From the NCBI GenBank assembly GCA_030043235.1, contig JASHYF010000353.1, forward strand, positions 1 through 5,581: a DNA stretch of 5,581 bases, given 5' to 3'. This document shows positions 1-5,581 of this stretch, in pieces. The stretch is from Solirubrobacteraceae bacterium (lineage in GTDB: Bacteria; Actinomycetota; Thermoleophilia; Solirubrobacterales; Solirubrobacteraceae). Position 1 is the first letter of the stretch; each line of letters begins with the position of its first letter. The notes beneath the pieces are model-generated. The model saw nothing but the letters and a program-made list of their open reading frames with translations. It did no database searches and had not been told where the DNA came from. Both the position numbers and the translations under genes were made by a program.

Positions 1-1312
1 TGACCGCGTACATCGCCCGGTCGGCTTTCGCGAGCACCTGCGCGGCGCTCTCCGTGCGCTCGTGGATGAGCGCACAGCCGATGCTGGGGAACGGGTGCAC
101 GACCTCGTCGCCGGCGTCCACGCTGCACGCGGGAAGCACGCGCGCAAGCCCGTCGGCCACGACCGCGAGGCCCTCCTGATCGATGTGCGGCAGGATCACC
201 GCGAACTCGTCGCCGCCGAGGCGCGCGAGCAGATCGGTCTGCCGGAGCCTGCGCGTGAGCGCGCGTGCGACCGCCCTCAGCGTGTCGTCGCCCACCTCGT
301 GGCCGTGGCGGTCGTTGATGCCCTTGAAATCGTCGAGGTCGATCACCATCAGGCCGGCCACCTCGCCGTAGCGCTGCGAGCGGGCAACCTGCAGCTCGAG
401 GTCGTGCTCGAACAGCCTGCGGTTGCGAAGCCCGGTCAGCGGGTCGTGATCGGCGAGATGGCGCAGGTGTTCCTCCAGGCGCTTGCGCTCGGAGATGTCC
501 TGCAGCTGCGCGATGTAGTGCAGGGGGGCGCCGTCCTGGTCACGCACGAGCGACACCGACAGGATCGCCGAGACGGTCTCCCCGGCGGCGTCGAAGTAAC
601 GCTTCTCCACCTGGTAGGCGGGAATCTCCCCCGCAAGCAGCTGCGTGCGCCGCTCGAGGTCGTTGTGCACGTCGTCCGGGTGCACGATCCCGTCGAAGCG
701 CTTGCCCAGGAGCTCATCGGCGGTGTAGCCGGTGATCTCGCACAGCGCGCGGTTGACGAGCAGCCAGCGGCCGTCACGGTCGAGCAGCGCCGTGCCGATC
801 GGGGCCCGCTCGAAGACCTCCTCGAAATCGCCGCCACGGGCATGGCCACTCCCGCCGGCAGCGCCCGCGAGCAGGTCCGCCTGCCTGCGTGCGGTGATGT
901 CGAGCATCACCGCAACACCCCCTGCGACGCCCGTCTGCCCGTCGCCGGCGCTCTCGCCGCCCAGGCGCAGCGGACCCACGTCGACCATCAGGCAGTGCCG
1001 ATCCTCGGGCGTCCAGATCTCGCGCGAACGCGTCTCGCCCGCAAGCGCCGAGCGAAACAGCGGCTCGAGGAGCTTCCACACCGCCGAGGGAAACGTGCTG
1101 CCGAGGAGCAGTCCCTGCAGGGGCGCACGCGCCTCGGTAACGCGCTCCAGCGCGTGGCCGGCCGTCAGCACGAAGCGCAGCTCGGTATCGAACACGACGA
1201 TCAACGCCTCCGGCAGCTCGCGCAACGCAGCCGCGGCGGCGTGGTCGGCGCTCGCCACCATCGCCTCAGCCCGGCGAGTCTGTCCTGTCGACGCTGGCAC
1301 CTCCTGAAGCAT
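1..1312 (-). CDS. PAS-PAS-GGDEF diguanylate cyclase, C-terminus cut by window edge
   Basis: This minus-strand frame is open for 437 codons and runs off the left edge. It predicts a cytoplasmic sensor enzyme that makes cyclic di-GMP from two GTP. A divergent PAS-like domain lies at about residues 33-145 and ends in DITARR. A typical PAS domain follows at about 163-285 (FERAPIGTALLD, NRALCEITGY, HPDD, DISERK). The GGDEF domain starts at about 290 with DPLTGLRNRRLFE. The metal-binding stretch IDLDDFKGIND is present. The active-site GGDEF is intact at 366-370, and the inhibitory I-site RQTD is at 357-360 with the standard five-residue spacing, so product feedback is expected. I see no signal peptide or membrane segment. 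The ATG at 1312 is chosen as the first in-frame start, but it lacks a good ribosome binding site; the ATG at 1261 is an alternative. A glycine-rich loop interrupts the first PAS at about 118-133. A downstream EAL domain cannot be excluded because the end is missing. Confidence 0.93.
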   Translation of the reverse strand, partial: MLQEVPASTGQTRRAEAMVASADHAAAAALRELPEALIVVFDTELRFVLTAGHALERVTEARAPLQGLLLGSTFPSAVWKLLEPLFRSALAGETRSREIWTPEDRHCLMVDVGPLRLGGESAGDGQTGVAGGVAVMLDITARRQADLLAGAAGGSGHARGGDFEEVFERAPIGTALLDRDGRWLLVNRALCEITGYTADELLGKRFDGIVHPDDVHNDLERRTQLLAGEIPAYQVEKRYFDAAGETVSAILSVSLVRDQDGAPLHYIAQLQDISERKRLEEHLRHLADHDPLTGLRNRRLFEHDLELQVARSQRYGEVAGLMVIDLDDFKGINDRHGHEVGDDTLRAVARALTRRLRQTDLLARLGGDEFAVILPHIDQEGLAVVADGLARVLPACSVDAGDEVVHPFPSIGCALIHERTESAAQVLAKADRAMYAV

Positions 1313-1362
1313 CGGCGACAGCTCGCGTCGACTTGACGCTTGAAAGCCGCTCGCGCGGGCGC

Positions 1363-1845
1363 TTACTCGAGCTGGCGCCCGGCCGCGCTGAGCGCGTCCC
1401 AGTCCCCTCCGAACGCGTTCACGCCGACGTACGAGGTCTCCCCCGGGGCGCTGTCGCCGACGTACGTGTACAGGGCGTGCCCCGCATAGGTGACCTGCCT
1501 TGCTCCGTTCGGCAGGCGAATCGTGGACAGCAGCGAGGCCTTCACGCCGGGACCCGCGACCGGCTTGCCGCTCGTCTCGAGCGGAGGCCACGCTTTCGCG
1601 CAGTCGTGGATCTTCACGCAGCTGTCTTCGTCGCTGCGATCGCGCGTGAAGTCGTACAGCGTGAACCCTGAAGCGCTCACCAGGATCGATCCGAGGCGGG
1701 TGTGGCGCAGCTCGACCTTCGCCGCGCTGCTGGCGCGCGCCTTCGCCGCGCCGCCCCGCGCGCTGGCGATCGCCGGGCCTGCAATCGCCAGGCCGCTCGC
1801 GGCGCCCGCCAGCGCGCTGGCCAGGAGAATGTACGTTCGTTTCAT
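1363..1845 (-). CDS. Exported protein with PF03640-type secreted repeats
   Basis: The product is 160 residues and complete. It begins with a classical signal peptide: MKR, a hydrophobic stretch over about residues 5-26, and likely cleavage after AIA (27) or ASA (29). The mature part contains two copies of the repeat found in the family named secreted repeat of unknown function (PF03640, Lipoprotein_15). Copy one is at about 50-100, with LGSILVSASGFTLYDF, then a cysteine pair C76 and C82, then CAKAWPPL. Copy two is at about 103-155, with GHALYTYVGDSAPGE and VNAFGGDWDALS. No lipobox cysteine follows the signal peptide, so despite the Pfam name this member is probably freely secreted or wall-associated. 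C76 and C82 could form a disulfide. The family has no established biochemical role. The start at 1845 is supported by GAGGAA five bases upstream. The cyclase gene begins 50 bases after its stop on the same strand, so co-transcription is possible. Confidence 0.92.
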   Translation of the reverse strand: MKRTYILLASALAGAASGLAIAGPAIASARGGAAKARASSAAKVELRHTRLGSILVSASGFTLYDFTRDRSDEDSCVKIHDCAKAWPPLETSGKPVAGPGVKASLLSTIRLPNGARQVTYAGHALYTYVGDSAPGETSYVGVNAFGGDWDALSAAGRQLE

Positions 1846-1850
1846 GTTTC

Positions 1851-1856
1851 TTCCTC
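1851..1856 (-). promoter_or_regulatory. Ribosome binding site of the secreted repeat protein
   Basis: On the minus strand GAGGAA stands five bases before the ATG at 1845. It is the clearest Shine-Dalgarno sequence in the window and fixes that start. Confidence 0.75.
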
Positions 1857-1875
1857 GCTGTCCTCGGGAATGGTG

Positions 1876-2049
1876 TCAAGCACGGTCGCTCTCATCGAGC
1901 CAGACGCCGCCCGCCGCGCAACCTTCCCGACACGACCACCTGCACGAATCCCGCAGCTTGCGCGCTTCCATTTGCGCAGCCGTGGCCAAACCGGCTCGCA
2001 TTCGTCCGCCGGTATGGATAAGCTTCGTGACGCCGTAAATCTCGTCCAT
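1876..2049 (-). CDS. Weak candidate small ORF, 57 residues, unrecognised
   Basis: A short frame begins [17 protein letters not shown] and stops 30 bases before the start of the secreted repeat protein, so it could be a leader gene of the same transcript. Near its middle it has three cysteines spaced every four residues (C36, C40, C44). Against it, only about two thirds of its third codon positions are G or C, well below the neighbouring genes. The only purine-rich sequence before the ATG (GAGGG) touches the start codon, which leaves no proper spacing. I do not recognise the product. It is listed because nothing else explains the stretch, and it is more likely non-coding than coding. Confidence 0.15.
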   Translation of the reverse strand: MDEIYGVTKLIHTGGRMRAGLATAAQMEARKLRDSCRWSCREGCAAGGVWLDESDRA

Positions 2050-2055
2050 CCCTCG

Positions 2056-2090
2056 AGGGGGCCGTGCCCGCCCGGCGCGGCCCCTTTTTT
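2056..2090 (+). terminator. Strong intrinsic terminator, rightward, without a matching gene
   Basis: On the plus strand GGGGCCG (2058-2064) pairs perfectly with CGGCCCC (2078-2084). The inner bases 2065-2068 continue the stem with 2074-2077 through one U-G and three G-C pairs, leaving a five-base loop. Six T residues follow at once (2085-2090). This is the classic rho-independent layout. On the minus strand the stem has no T-run after it, so it cannot serve the response regulator in the same way. All genes to its left run leftward, so its transcript is unknown. Confidence 0.75.
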
Positions 2091-2137
2091 GCGCCCTCGC
2101 GGGGCACATGGGCGTCACCCCGCCCGGGCGGGCACGG
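2062..2137. repeat. 14-base inverted repeat spanning the terminator
   Basis: CCGTGCCCGCCCGG (2062-2075) returns as its exact reverse complement at 2124-2137, 48 bases away. The left copy lies inside the terminator hairpin. A second inverted repeat, GTGACGCC (2027-2034) and GGCGTCAC (2111-2118), crosses the first, so the order is a-b-a'-b'. The arms are perfect, but the region is so GC-rich that chance contributes. Confidence 0.6.
2119..2132. repeat. Perfect 14-base palindrome
   Basis: CCCGCCCGGGCGGG is fully self-complementary and lies 39 bases beyond the response regulator stop. It overlaps the right arm of the larger inverted repeat. It might be a protein site or part of the 3' structure of the regulator mRNA. 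Confidence 0.5.
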
Positions 2138-2152
2138 AGCACGCGTGCGTCG

Positions 2153-2169
2153 CGCCCGCGAAGCGGGCG
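2153..2169 (-). terminator. Hairpin directly after the response regulator stop
   Basis: CGCCCGC (2153-2159) and GCGGGCG (2163-2169) form a perfect seven-base-pair stem with a three-base loop. It begins one base beyond the stop codon of the minus-strand response regulator. No T-run follows on that strand, so this is either a T-less terminator of the kind seen in high-GC actinobacteria or a 3'-end stabilising stem. Termination is inferred from position and is not certain. Confidence 0.4.
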
Positions 2170-2170
2170 T

Positions 2171-2860
2171 TCAGGCCTTGATGAGGCCGCGCTCGAGCGC
2201 GTAGCCCACGAGCTCGGCGCGAGTGGACAGCCTCAGCTTCTGCTGGATGTGCGAGCGATGGGTCTCTACCGTGCGCACCGACAGGTACAGCTGCTGGGCG
2301 ATCTCCGCGTTGGTGTGCCCGAGCGCGATCAGGCGCAACACGTCGACCTCGCGCTCGGAGAGGTCGTCGGGGGGACCGGGCGGCGGCTCGGAGGCGATGC
2401 GTGCGCCAAGGCGCGGGTTCAGGTAGCTCTCCCCGGCGGCGGCGCGGCGCACCGCTTCCACGAGCTCCTCGTCGGCGGCCTCCTTGAGCACATAGCCGAG
2501 CGCGCCCGCACCGAGCGCCTCACGCGCGAACGCCGGCTCCTGCTGCATCGTCAGCACCACGATCTGTGTCTCCGGGGACTCCTCGCGAATCCTCGGGATC
2601 GCCTCCAGGCTCGAGCCGCCGGGCATGTTCAGGTCGAGCACGAGCACCGCCGGATGATGGCCGCGCACGTAGCGGCTCGCGCCTTCCACGTCGCTGGCCT
2701 CCGCCACCACCTCGAAGTCCGGCTCGCTGTCGAGCAGCAGCCGCAGGCCGCTGCGCACGACCGCGTGATCGTCGGCGAGCACGATGCGGATGCTCGACGC
2801 GGCCGCGGACGTGCCCTCCTCCTGATCGCCCTCGGGCGTCGCCTGCTCGCCGTTATTCAT
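2171..2860 (-). CDS. NarL/FixJ-family response regulator (receiver plus LuxR HTH)
   Basis: This is a complete 229-residue cytoplasmic transcription regulator. After an acidic, low-complexity tail of about 23 residues, the receiver domain (24-142) starts [16 protein letters not shown]. It carries the acidic pair D30-D31, the phospho-acceptor D76 in [11 protein letters not shown], the switch residue T104, the aromatic Y123 and the conserved K126, so all key residues are present. The LuxR-type helix-turn-helix occupies about 165-222 ([21 protein letters not shown], then [12 protein letters not shown]). The family binds DNA as a phosphorylation-driven dimer. The ATG at 2860 is chosen because the receiver begins 24 codons later and no better start lies between; there is no Shine-Dalgarno sequence. 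No histidine kinase lies next to it here. It is divergent from the phosphoketolase operon, which suggests, but does not prove, control of that operon. The open frame extends far upstream antisense to xfp; that part is a composition artefact. Confidence 0.95.
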   Translation of the reverse strand: MNNGEQATPEGDQEEGTSAAASSIRIVLADDHAVVRSGLRLLLDSEPDFEVVAEASDVEGASRYVRGHHPAVLVLDLNMPGGSSLEAIPRIREESPETQIVVLTMQQEPAFAREALGAGALGYVLKEAADEELVEAVRRAAAGESYLNPRLGARIASEPPPGPPDDLSEREVDVLRLIALGHTNAEIAQQLYLSVRTVETHRSHIQQKLRLSTRAELVGYALERGLIKA

Positions 2861-2971
2861 GATCGTCAAGGTACCGGCTCGCACTGTCGGGATCGGTCGC
2901 CCGCGCTCGCGGCCGCGGCGCAGCCTAGCACGCCGATCGCAAGCGGCTGTGCGAGCATCTTTGCTGCTCCC
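2861..2971. promoter_or_regulatory. Divergent intergenic region between regulator and xfp
   Basis: These 111 bases must carry the promoters of both the leftward regulator and the rightward xfp-ackA operon. Symmetrical elements are present: a perfect ten-base palindrome CGCGGCCGCG at 2908-2917, and the pair GATCGG (2891-2896) and CCGATC (2933-2938), which flanks it. They could be operator half-sites, but I cannot match them to a known site. I see no clear -10 or -35 for xfp. Confidence 0.45.
2868..2873 (-). promoter_or_regulatory. Candidate -10 box for a leaderless response regulator mRNA
   Basis: On the minus strand TACCTT fits the TANNNT pattern and ends seven bases before the ATG at 2860. 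Transcription would then begin at or next to the start codon, consistent with the missing Shine-Dalgarno sequence. Leaderless messages with this spacing are common in actinobacteria. No good -35 element is visible, so this is tentative. Confidence 0.35.
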
Positions 2972-5479
2972 GTGCCCAAGCACGCCGTCCCGACCACCAC
3001 ATCCGGCCCGCTGTCGGCGCAGGAGCTGCGCGGCCTGGACGCCTGGTGGCGCGCGGCCAACTACCTGGCGGTCGGGCAGATCTACCTGCTGGACAACCCG
3101 CTGTTGCGCGAGCCGCTGCGCGTGGAGCACACCAAGCCACGCCTGCTCGGCCACTGGGGCACGACGCCGGGACTGAACTTCCTCTACGCGCACCTGAACC
3201 GCGTGATCCGCGCGCGCGAGCTGAACGTCGTCTACGTCGCCGGGCCTGGGCACGGAGGGCCGGCAATGGTCGCGAACGTGTACCTGGACGGCACCTACAG
3301 CGAGGTCTACCCGCACATCGGCCACGACGAGGAGGGCCTGCGGCGGCTGTTTCGCCAGTTCTCCTTCCCCGGCGGCATCCCCAGCCACGTCGCGCCCGAG
3401 ACGCCAGGCTCGATCCACGAGGGGGGCGAGCTCGGCTACTCGCTCGCGCACGCGTACGGCGCGGCATTCGACAACCCCGACCTGCTCGTGTGCTGCGTCG
3501 TCGGCGACGGCGAGGCGGAAACCGGCCCGCTGGCGACCAGCTGGCACGCCAACAAGTTCCTCGAGGCCGCCCGCGACGGGGCGGTGCTGCCGGTCCTGCA
3601 CCTCAACGGCTACAAGATCGCCAGCCCCACCGTGCTCGCGCGCATCCCCGCGGAGGAGCTGCGCGCGCTGCTCGAAGGCTACGGCTACGCGCCGCGCTTC
3701 GTCGAGGGCGAGGAGCCCGAGGCGATGCACCAGCAGATGGCCGCCACGCTCGACGAGGTGACCGAGGAGATCGCGGCGATCCAGCGCCAAGCGCGTGTGG
3801 ATCGAGACCCCACCCGCCCGCGCTGGCCGATGATCGTGCTGCGCACGCCCAAGGGCTGGACCGGGCCGAAGACGGTCGACGGGCTGCCCGCCGAGGGCTC
3901 CTTCCGCTCCCACCAGGTGCCCCTCGCGGACCTCGCCGGCAACCCCGGGCACCTCGCCCAGCTGGAGCAGTGGCTTCGCTCCTACCGGCCCGGGGAGCTG
4001 TTCGACGAGCGCGGCGCGCTGCGCGCGGAGATCGCGGCGCTCGCGCCCCGCGGCGAGCGGCGCATGGGCTCCAACCCGCACGCCAACGGCGGGCTGCTGC
4101 TGCGCGCGCTGGAGCTGCCCGACTTCCGCGACTACGCGGTCGAGGTTCCCGCGCCCACCGCCTCCGTGAGCGAACCCACGCGCGTGCTCGGCTCCTTCCT
4201 GCGCGACGTGGTCGCCAAGAACCCGGACCGCTTTCGCGTGATGGGCCCCGACGAGACCGCCTCCAACCGCCTCGGCGCGATCTTCGAGGCGACCGACCGC
4301 ACGTGGGAGTCCGCGCGGTTCGACGGCGACGATCACCTCGCGCCCGACGGGCGCGTGATGGAGGTCCTCTCCGAGCACCTGTGCCAGGGCTGGCTGGAGG
4401 GCTACCTGCTGACCGGACGCCACGGCCTGCTCAACAGCTACGAGGCGTTCATCCACATCGTCGACTCGATGTTCAACCAGCACGCCAAGTGGCTGAAGGT
4501 CACCCGCGGCATCCCCTGGCGCCAGCCCATCTCCTCTCTCAACTATCTCCTCTCCTCACACGTCTGGCGACAGGACCACAACGGCTTCTCCCACCAGGAT
4601 CCGGGCTTCATCGATCATGTCGTCAACAAGAAGGCGGAGATCGTGCGCGTGTACTTCCCACCCGACGCCAACTGCCTGCTGTCCGTCGCCGACCACTGCC
4701 TGCGCAGCCGCGACTACGTGAACGTGATCGTCGCCGGCAAGCAGCCGGCGCTGAACTACCTCACGATGGACGAGGCGATCGCCCACTGCACGCGCGGCAT
4801 CGGCATCTGGGAGGCGTTCTCCAGCGACGAGGGCACCGGGGGGGCGCCCGGCAGGGAGGGCTGGGTCAGAGGGCAGGGCGCCGCACCCGAAGGGCGTGGT
4901 GAGGAGCCCGACGTGGTGCTCGGCTGCGCCGGGGACGTGCCCACGCTGGAGTCGGTGGCCGCCGCCGCGCTCCTGCGCGAGCGCCTGCCCGAGCTGCGCG
5001 TGCGCCTGGTGAACGTCGTCGACCTGATGCGCCTGCAGCCGGAGTCCGAGCACCCGCATGGCCTGCCCGACAGCGAGTTCGACGCGCTGTTCACCAGCGC
5101 CCGGCCGGTGATCTTCGCCTACCACGGCTACCCATGGCTGATCCATCGCCTCACCTACCGGCGCGCCAACCACCACAACATCCATGTGCGCGGCTACAAG
5201 GAGGAGGGCACCACCACCACGCCGTTCGACATGGTGATGCTCAACGACCTCGACCGCTTCCACCTGGTCATGGACGTGATCGACCGCGTGCCGGGCCTCG
5301 CCGAGCGCGCTGCGTACGTGCGCCAGGAGATGGCCGACGAGCGCCTGCGCCACCGCGCGTACACGCGCGAGCACGGCGAGGACCCGCCGGAGATCGCCGA
5401 GTGGCGCTGGACCCGGGCCAGCGAGCGCATCGCGCCGGAGGCACCGCGGTCGCCGTCCCGCGCGCGCGGGAACGCCTAG
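2972..5479 (+). CDS. xfp: Xylulose-5-phosphate/fructose-6-phosphate phosphoketolase
   Basis: The product is an 835-residue cytoplasmic thiamine-diphosphate enzyme. It splits xylulose-5-phosphate (and probably fructose-6-phosphate) with phosphate into acetyl-phosphate and glyceraldehyde-3-phosphate (or erythrose-4-phosphate). Domains in order are XFP_N (about 12-370), the central XFP domain (about 385-580) and XFP_C (about 600-800). Visible signatures include HWGTTPG (H61), GPGHGGP at 91-97, [19 protein letters not shown] (H139, H149) and the cofactor motif GDGEAETG at 178-185 with N212. Further on are SHQVPL (H314), [18 protein letters not shown] (E468 probably the catalytic glutamate) and [14 protein letters not shown] (H536, H541). 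Nothing essential looks missing. The GTG at 2972 is the only sensible start; an open frame continues upstream but overlaps the regulator antisense and shows no family similarity. No Shine-Dalgarno is evident. The protein is slightly longer than the usual 790-830 residues, because of an odd segment at about 622-643 and a short arginine-rich C-terminal tail. Acetate kinase follows 14 bases later. Confidence 0.97.
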   Translation: MPKHAVPTTTSGPLSAQELRGLDAWWRAANYLAVGQIYLLDNPLLREPLRVEHTKPRLLGHWGTTPGLNFLYAHLNRVIRARELNVVYVAGPGHGGPAMVANVYLDGTYSEVYPHIGHDEEGLRRLFRQFSFPGGIPSHVAPETPGSIHEGGELGYSLAHAYGAAFDNPDLLVCCVVGDGEAETGPLATSWHANKFLEAARDGAVLPVLHLNGYKIASPTVLARIPAEELRALLEGYGYAPRFVEGEEPEAMHQQMAATLDEVTEEIAAIQRQARVDRDPTRPRWPMIVLRTPKGWTGPKTVDGLPAEGSFRSHQVPLADLAGNPGHLAQLEQWLRSYRPGELFDERGALRAEIAALAPRGERRMGSNPHANGGLLLRALELPDFRDYAVEVPAPTASVSEPTRVLGSFLRDVVAKNPDRFRVMGPDETASNRLGAIFEATDRTWESARFDGDDHLAPDGRVMEVLSEHLCQGWLEGYLLTGRHGLLNSYEAFIHIVDSMFNQHAKWLKVTRGIPWRQPISSLNYLLSSHVWRQDHNGFSHQDPGFIDHVVNKKAEIVRVYFPPDANCLLSVADHCLRSRDYVNVIVAGKQPALNYLTMDEAIAHCTRGIGIWEAFSSDEGTGGAPGREGWVRGQGAAPEGRGEEPDVVLGCAGDVPTLESVAAAALLRERLPELRVRLVNVVDLMRLQPESEHPHGLPDSEFDALFTSARPVIFAYHGYPWLIHRLTYRRANHHNIHVRGYKEEGTTTTPFDMVMLNDLDRFHLVMDVIDRVPGLAERAAYVRQEMADERLRHRAYTREHGEDPPEIAEWRWTRASERIAPEAPRSPSRARGNA
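4835..4900 (+). other. Apparent in-frame insertion within xfp with foreign codon use
   Basis: Codons 622-643 encode a Gly/Arg/Pro/Ala-rich stretch (it contains [10 protein letters not shown]) between [12 protein letters not shown] and [17 protein letters not shown]. From memory of the family these two conserved blocks are normally almost adjacent, so about 22 residues are extra. The codons also differ from the rest of xfp: AGG, AGA, GCA, GAA, CGT, GGT and three GGG occur within 66 bases, while the flanks use almost only codons ending in C or G of the common kind. The site should be a surface loop at the entry to the C-terminal domain. Exact edges are uncertain by a few codons. Confidence 0.6.
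4854..4878 (+). other. G-quadruplex-type motif inside the xfp insertion
   Basis: Five runs of GGG occur at 4854-4856, 4858-4860, 4863-4865, 4871-4873 and 4876-4878, with spacers of 1, 2, 5 and 2 bases. This meets the usual G3N1-7 rule on the coding strand, so it could form in both DNA and mRNA. A run of seven G lies just before it (4838-4844). Folding is predicted only. Confidence 0.5.
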
Positions 5480-5493
5480 CGCGGCTCGGCGAC

Positions 5494-5581
5494 GTGCGCG
5501 TGCTCGTGGTCAACGCCGGCTCCAGCAGCCTCAAGCTCTCGCTGCTCGGCCCCGGCGACCAGGCGATCGCGGCGCGGGAGC
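5494..5581 (+). CDS. ackA: Acetate kinase, N-terminal 29 codons only
   Basis: The frame begins MRVLVVNAGSSSLKLSLLG and is cut by the right edge of the window. The VNAGSSSLK block is the first signature of the acetate/propionate/butyrate kinase family (ASKHA fold); N7, S10 and S12 match the conserved phosphate-site residues of acetate kinase. The enzyme converts acetyl-phosphate and ADP to acetate and ATP in the cytoplasm, which fits the phosphoketolase product made by the gene 14 bases upstream. The GTG at 5494 is chosen because it gives the usual MRVLVVNAG start. The GTG at 5500 would also be possible. No strong Shine-Dalgarno sequence is seen, so translational coupling to xfp is likely. A propionate or butyrate kinase cannot be excluded from so few residues, but the xfp neighbour favours acetate kinase. 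Confidence 0.9.
   Translation, partial: MRVLVVNAGSSSLKLSLLGPGDQAIAARE

Larger units (their letters stand above)
1846..2170. other. 325-base intergenic region, no convincing gene
   Basis: This gap lies between the secreted repeat protein and the response regulator. Its left two thirds are visibly less GC-rich than the genes, as expected for non-coding DNA. It contains a rightward intrinsic terminator (2056-2090), a small inverted repeat ACCGGC / GCCGGT (1990-1995 and 2008-2013), and a cluster of GC-rich inverted repeats (2062-2169). It also holds one weak short reading frame (1876-2049, minus). I found no well-spaced -35/-10 promoter pair for the minus-strand gene that follows. A TTGACA is present at 1879-1874 on the minus strand, but the expected -10 position falls on the ribosome binding site and does not match. 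Confidence 0.6.

Noticed and set aside
62..1336. Plus-strand open frame of 424 codons opposite the PAS-GGDEF gene
   Set aside because: The minus strand shows unmistakable PAS and GGDEF motifs over the same bases. The plus-strand translation has no recognisable domain and follows from the high GC content.
1333..1344. CTTGA direct repeat between the secreted repeat gene and the cyclase gene
   Set aside because: It is five bases long and repeated only twice. It has no promoter partner and no sign of function.
1874..1879. Perfect TTGACA on the minus strand upstream of the secreted repeat gene
   Set aside because: The bases 17 downstream are the Shine-Dalgarno GAGGAA, not a -10 element, so the hexamer is probably chance.
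1916..2060. tRNA or riboswitch in the 1846-2170 gap
   Set aside because: I looked for a cloverleaf with a T-loop and for cyclic di-GMP or cyclic di-AMP riboswitch cores on both strands, and found no convincing match by eye.
2108..2971. In-frame extension of 288 codons before xfp
   Set aside because: It overlaps the response regulator on the opposite strand and crosses the intergenic region. XFP proteins begin close to the [13 protein letters not shown] block, which is matched by the GTG at 2972.
2861..4483. Minus-strand open frame of about 540 codons upstream of, and continuous with, the response regulator
   Set aside because: It is antisense to conserved XFP blocks and shows no domain of its own. 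The regulator starts naturally at 2860 before its receiver domain.
3046..4902. Second plus-strand frame of 618 codons within xfp
   Set aside because: It is an arginine/alanine-rich out-of-frame shadow of xfp with no family signature.
4556..5374. Minus-strand frame of 272 codons opposite the 3' part of xfp
   Set aside because: Its valine/histidine/glutamine-rich composition is what antisense of this GC-rich gene yields. No domain and no ribosome binding site are seen.

Overview
The window is very GC-rich, and every real reading frame has a third codon position that is almost always G or C. That composition, together with a LuxR-type response regulator, a PF03640-type secreted repeat protein and a PAS-GGDEF protein, suggests a high-GC actinobacterium. 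A soil Thermoleophilia or Solirubrobacterales lineage is my guess from gene style; no marker gene here proves it.

Layout. The left half is on the minus strand. First comes the 3'-truncated body of a PAS-PAS-GGDEF diguanylate cyclase (positions 1-1312). It lies 50 bases downstream of a small exported protein with the PF03640 secreted repeat (1363-1845). A 325-base gap without a convincing gene follows (1846-2170). It holds a strong intrinsic terminator that points rightward, although no plus-strand gene precedes it, and several inverted repeats. Next is a complete NarL/FixJ-type response regulator (2171-2860, minus). A 111-base divergent intergenic region separates it from a plus-strand operon: a full-length phosphoketolase (xfp, GTG start at 2972, stop at 5479) and, 14 bases later, the start of acetate kinase (ackA, GTG at 5494), cut by the window end.

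How the genes work together. XFP cleaves xylulose-5-phosphate and/or fructose-6-phosphate with phosphate to give acetyl-phosphate. AckA turns acetyl-phosphate and ADP into acetate and ATP. The pair forms a short phosphoketolase-acetate route. The response regulator is divergent from this operon, no histidine kinase is visible beside it, and its phospho-acceptor site is intact. Control of, or by, the acetyl-phosphate operon is therefore a reasonable hypothesis, but it is not shown by the sequence. The left-hand genes belong to second-messenger signalling and the cell envelope and have no evident link to the right half.

The most unusual points are two. One is a glycine/arginine-rich segment of about 22 codons inside xfp with foreign codon use and a G-quadruplex-type motif. 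It looks like an in-frame insertion at the start of the C-terminal domain. The other is the orphan rightward terminator, which implies an unannotated plus-strand transcript. I see no CRISPR array, transposase, tRNA or rRNA, and no clear evidence of a wholly new multi-gene system.
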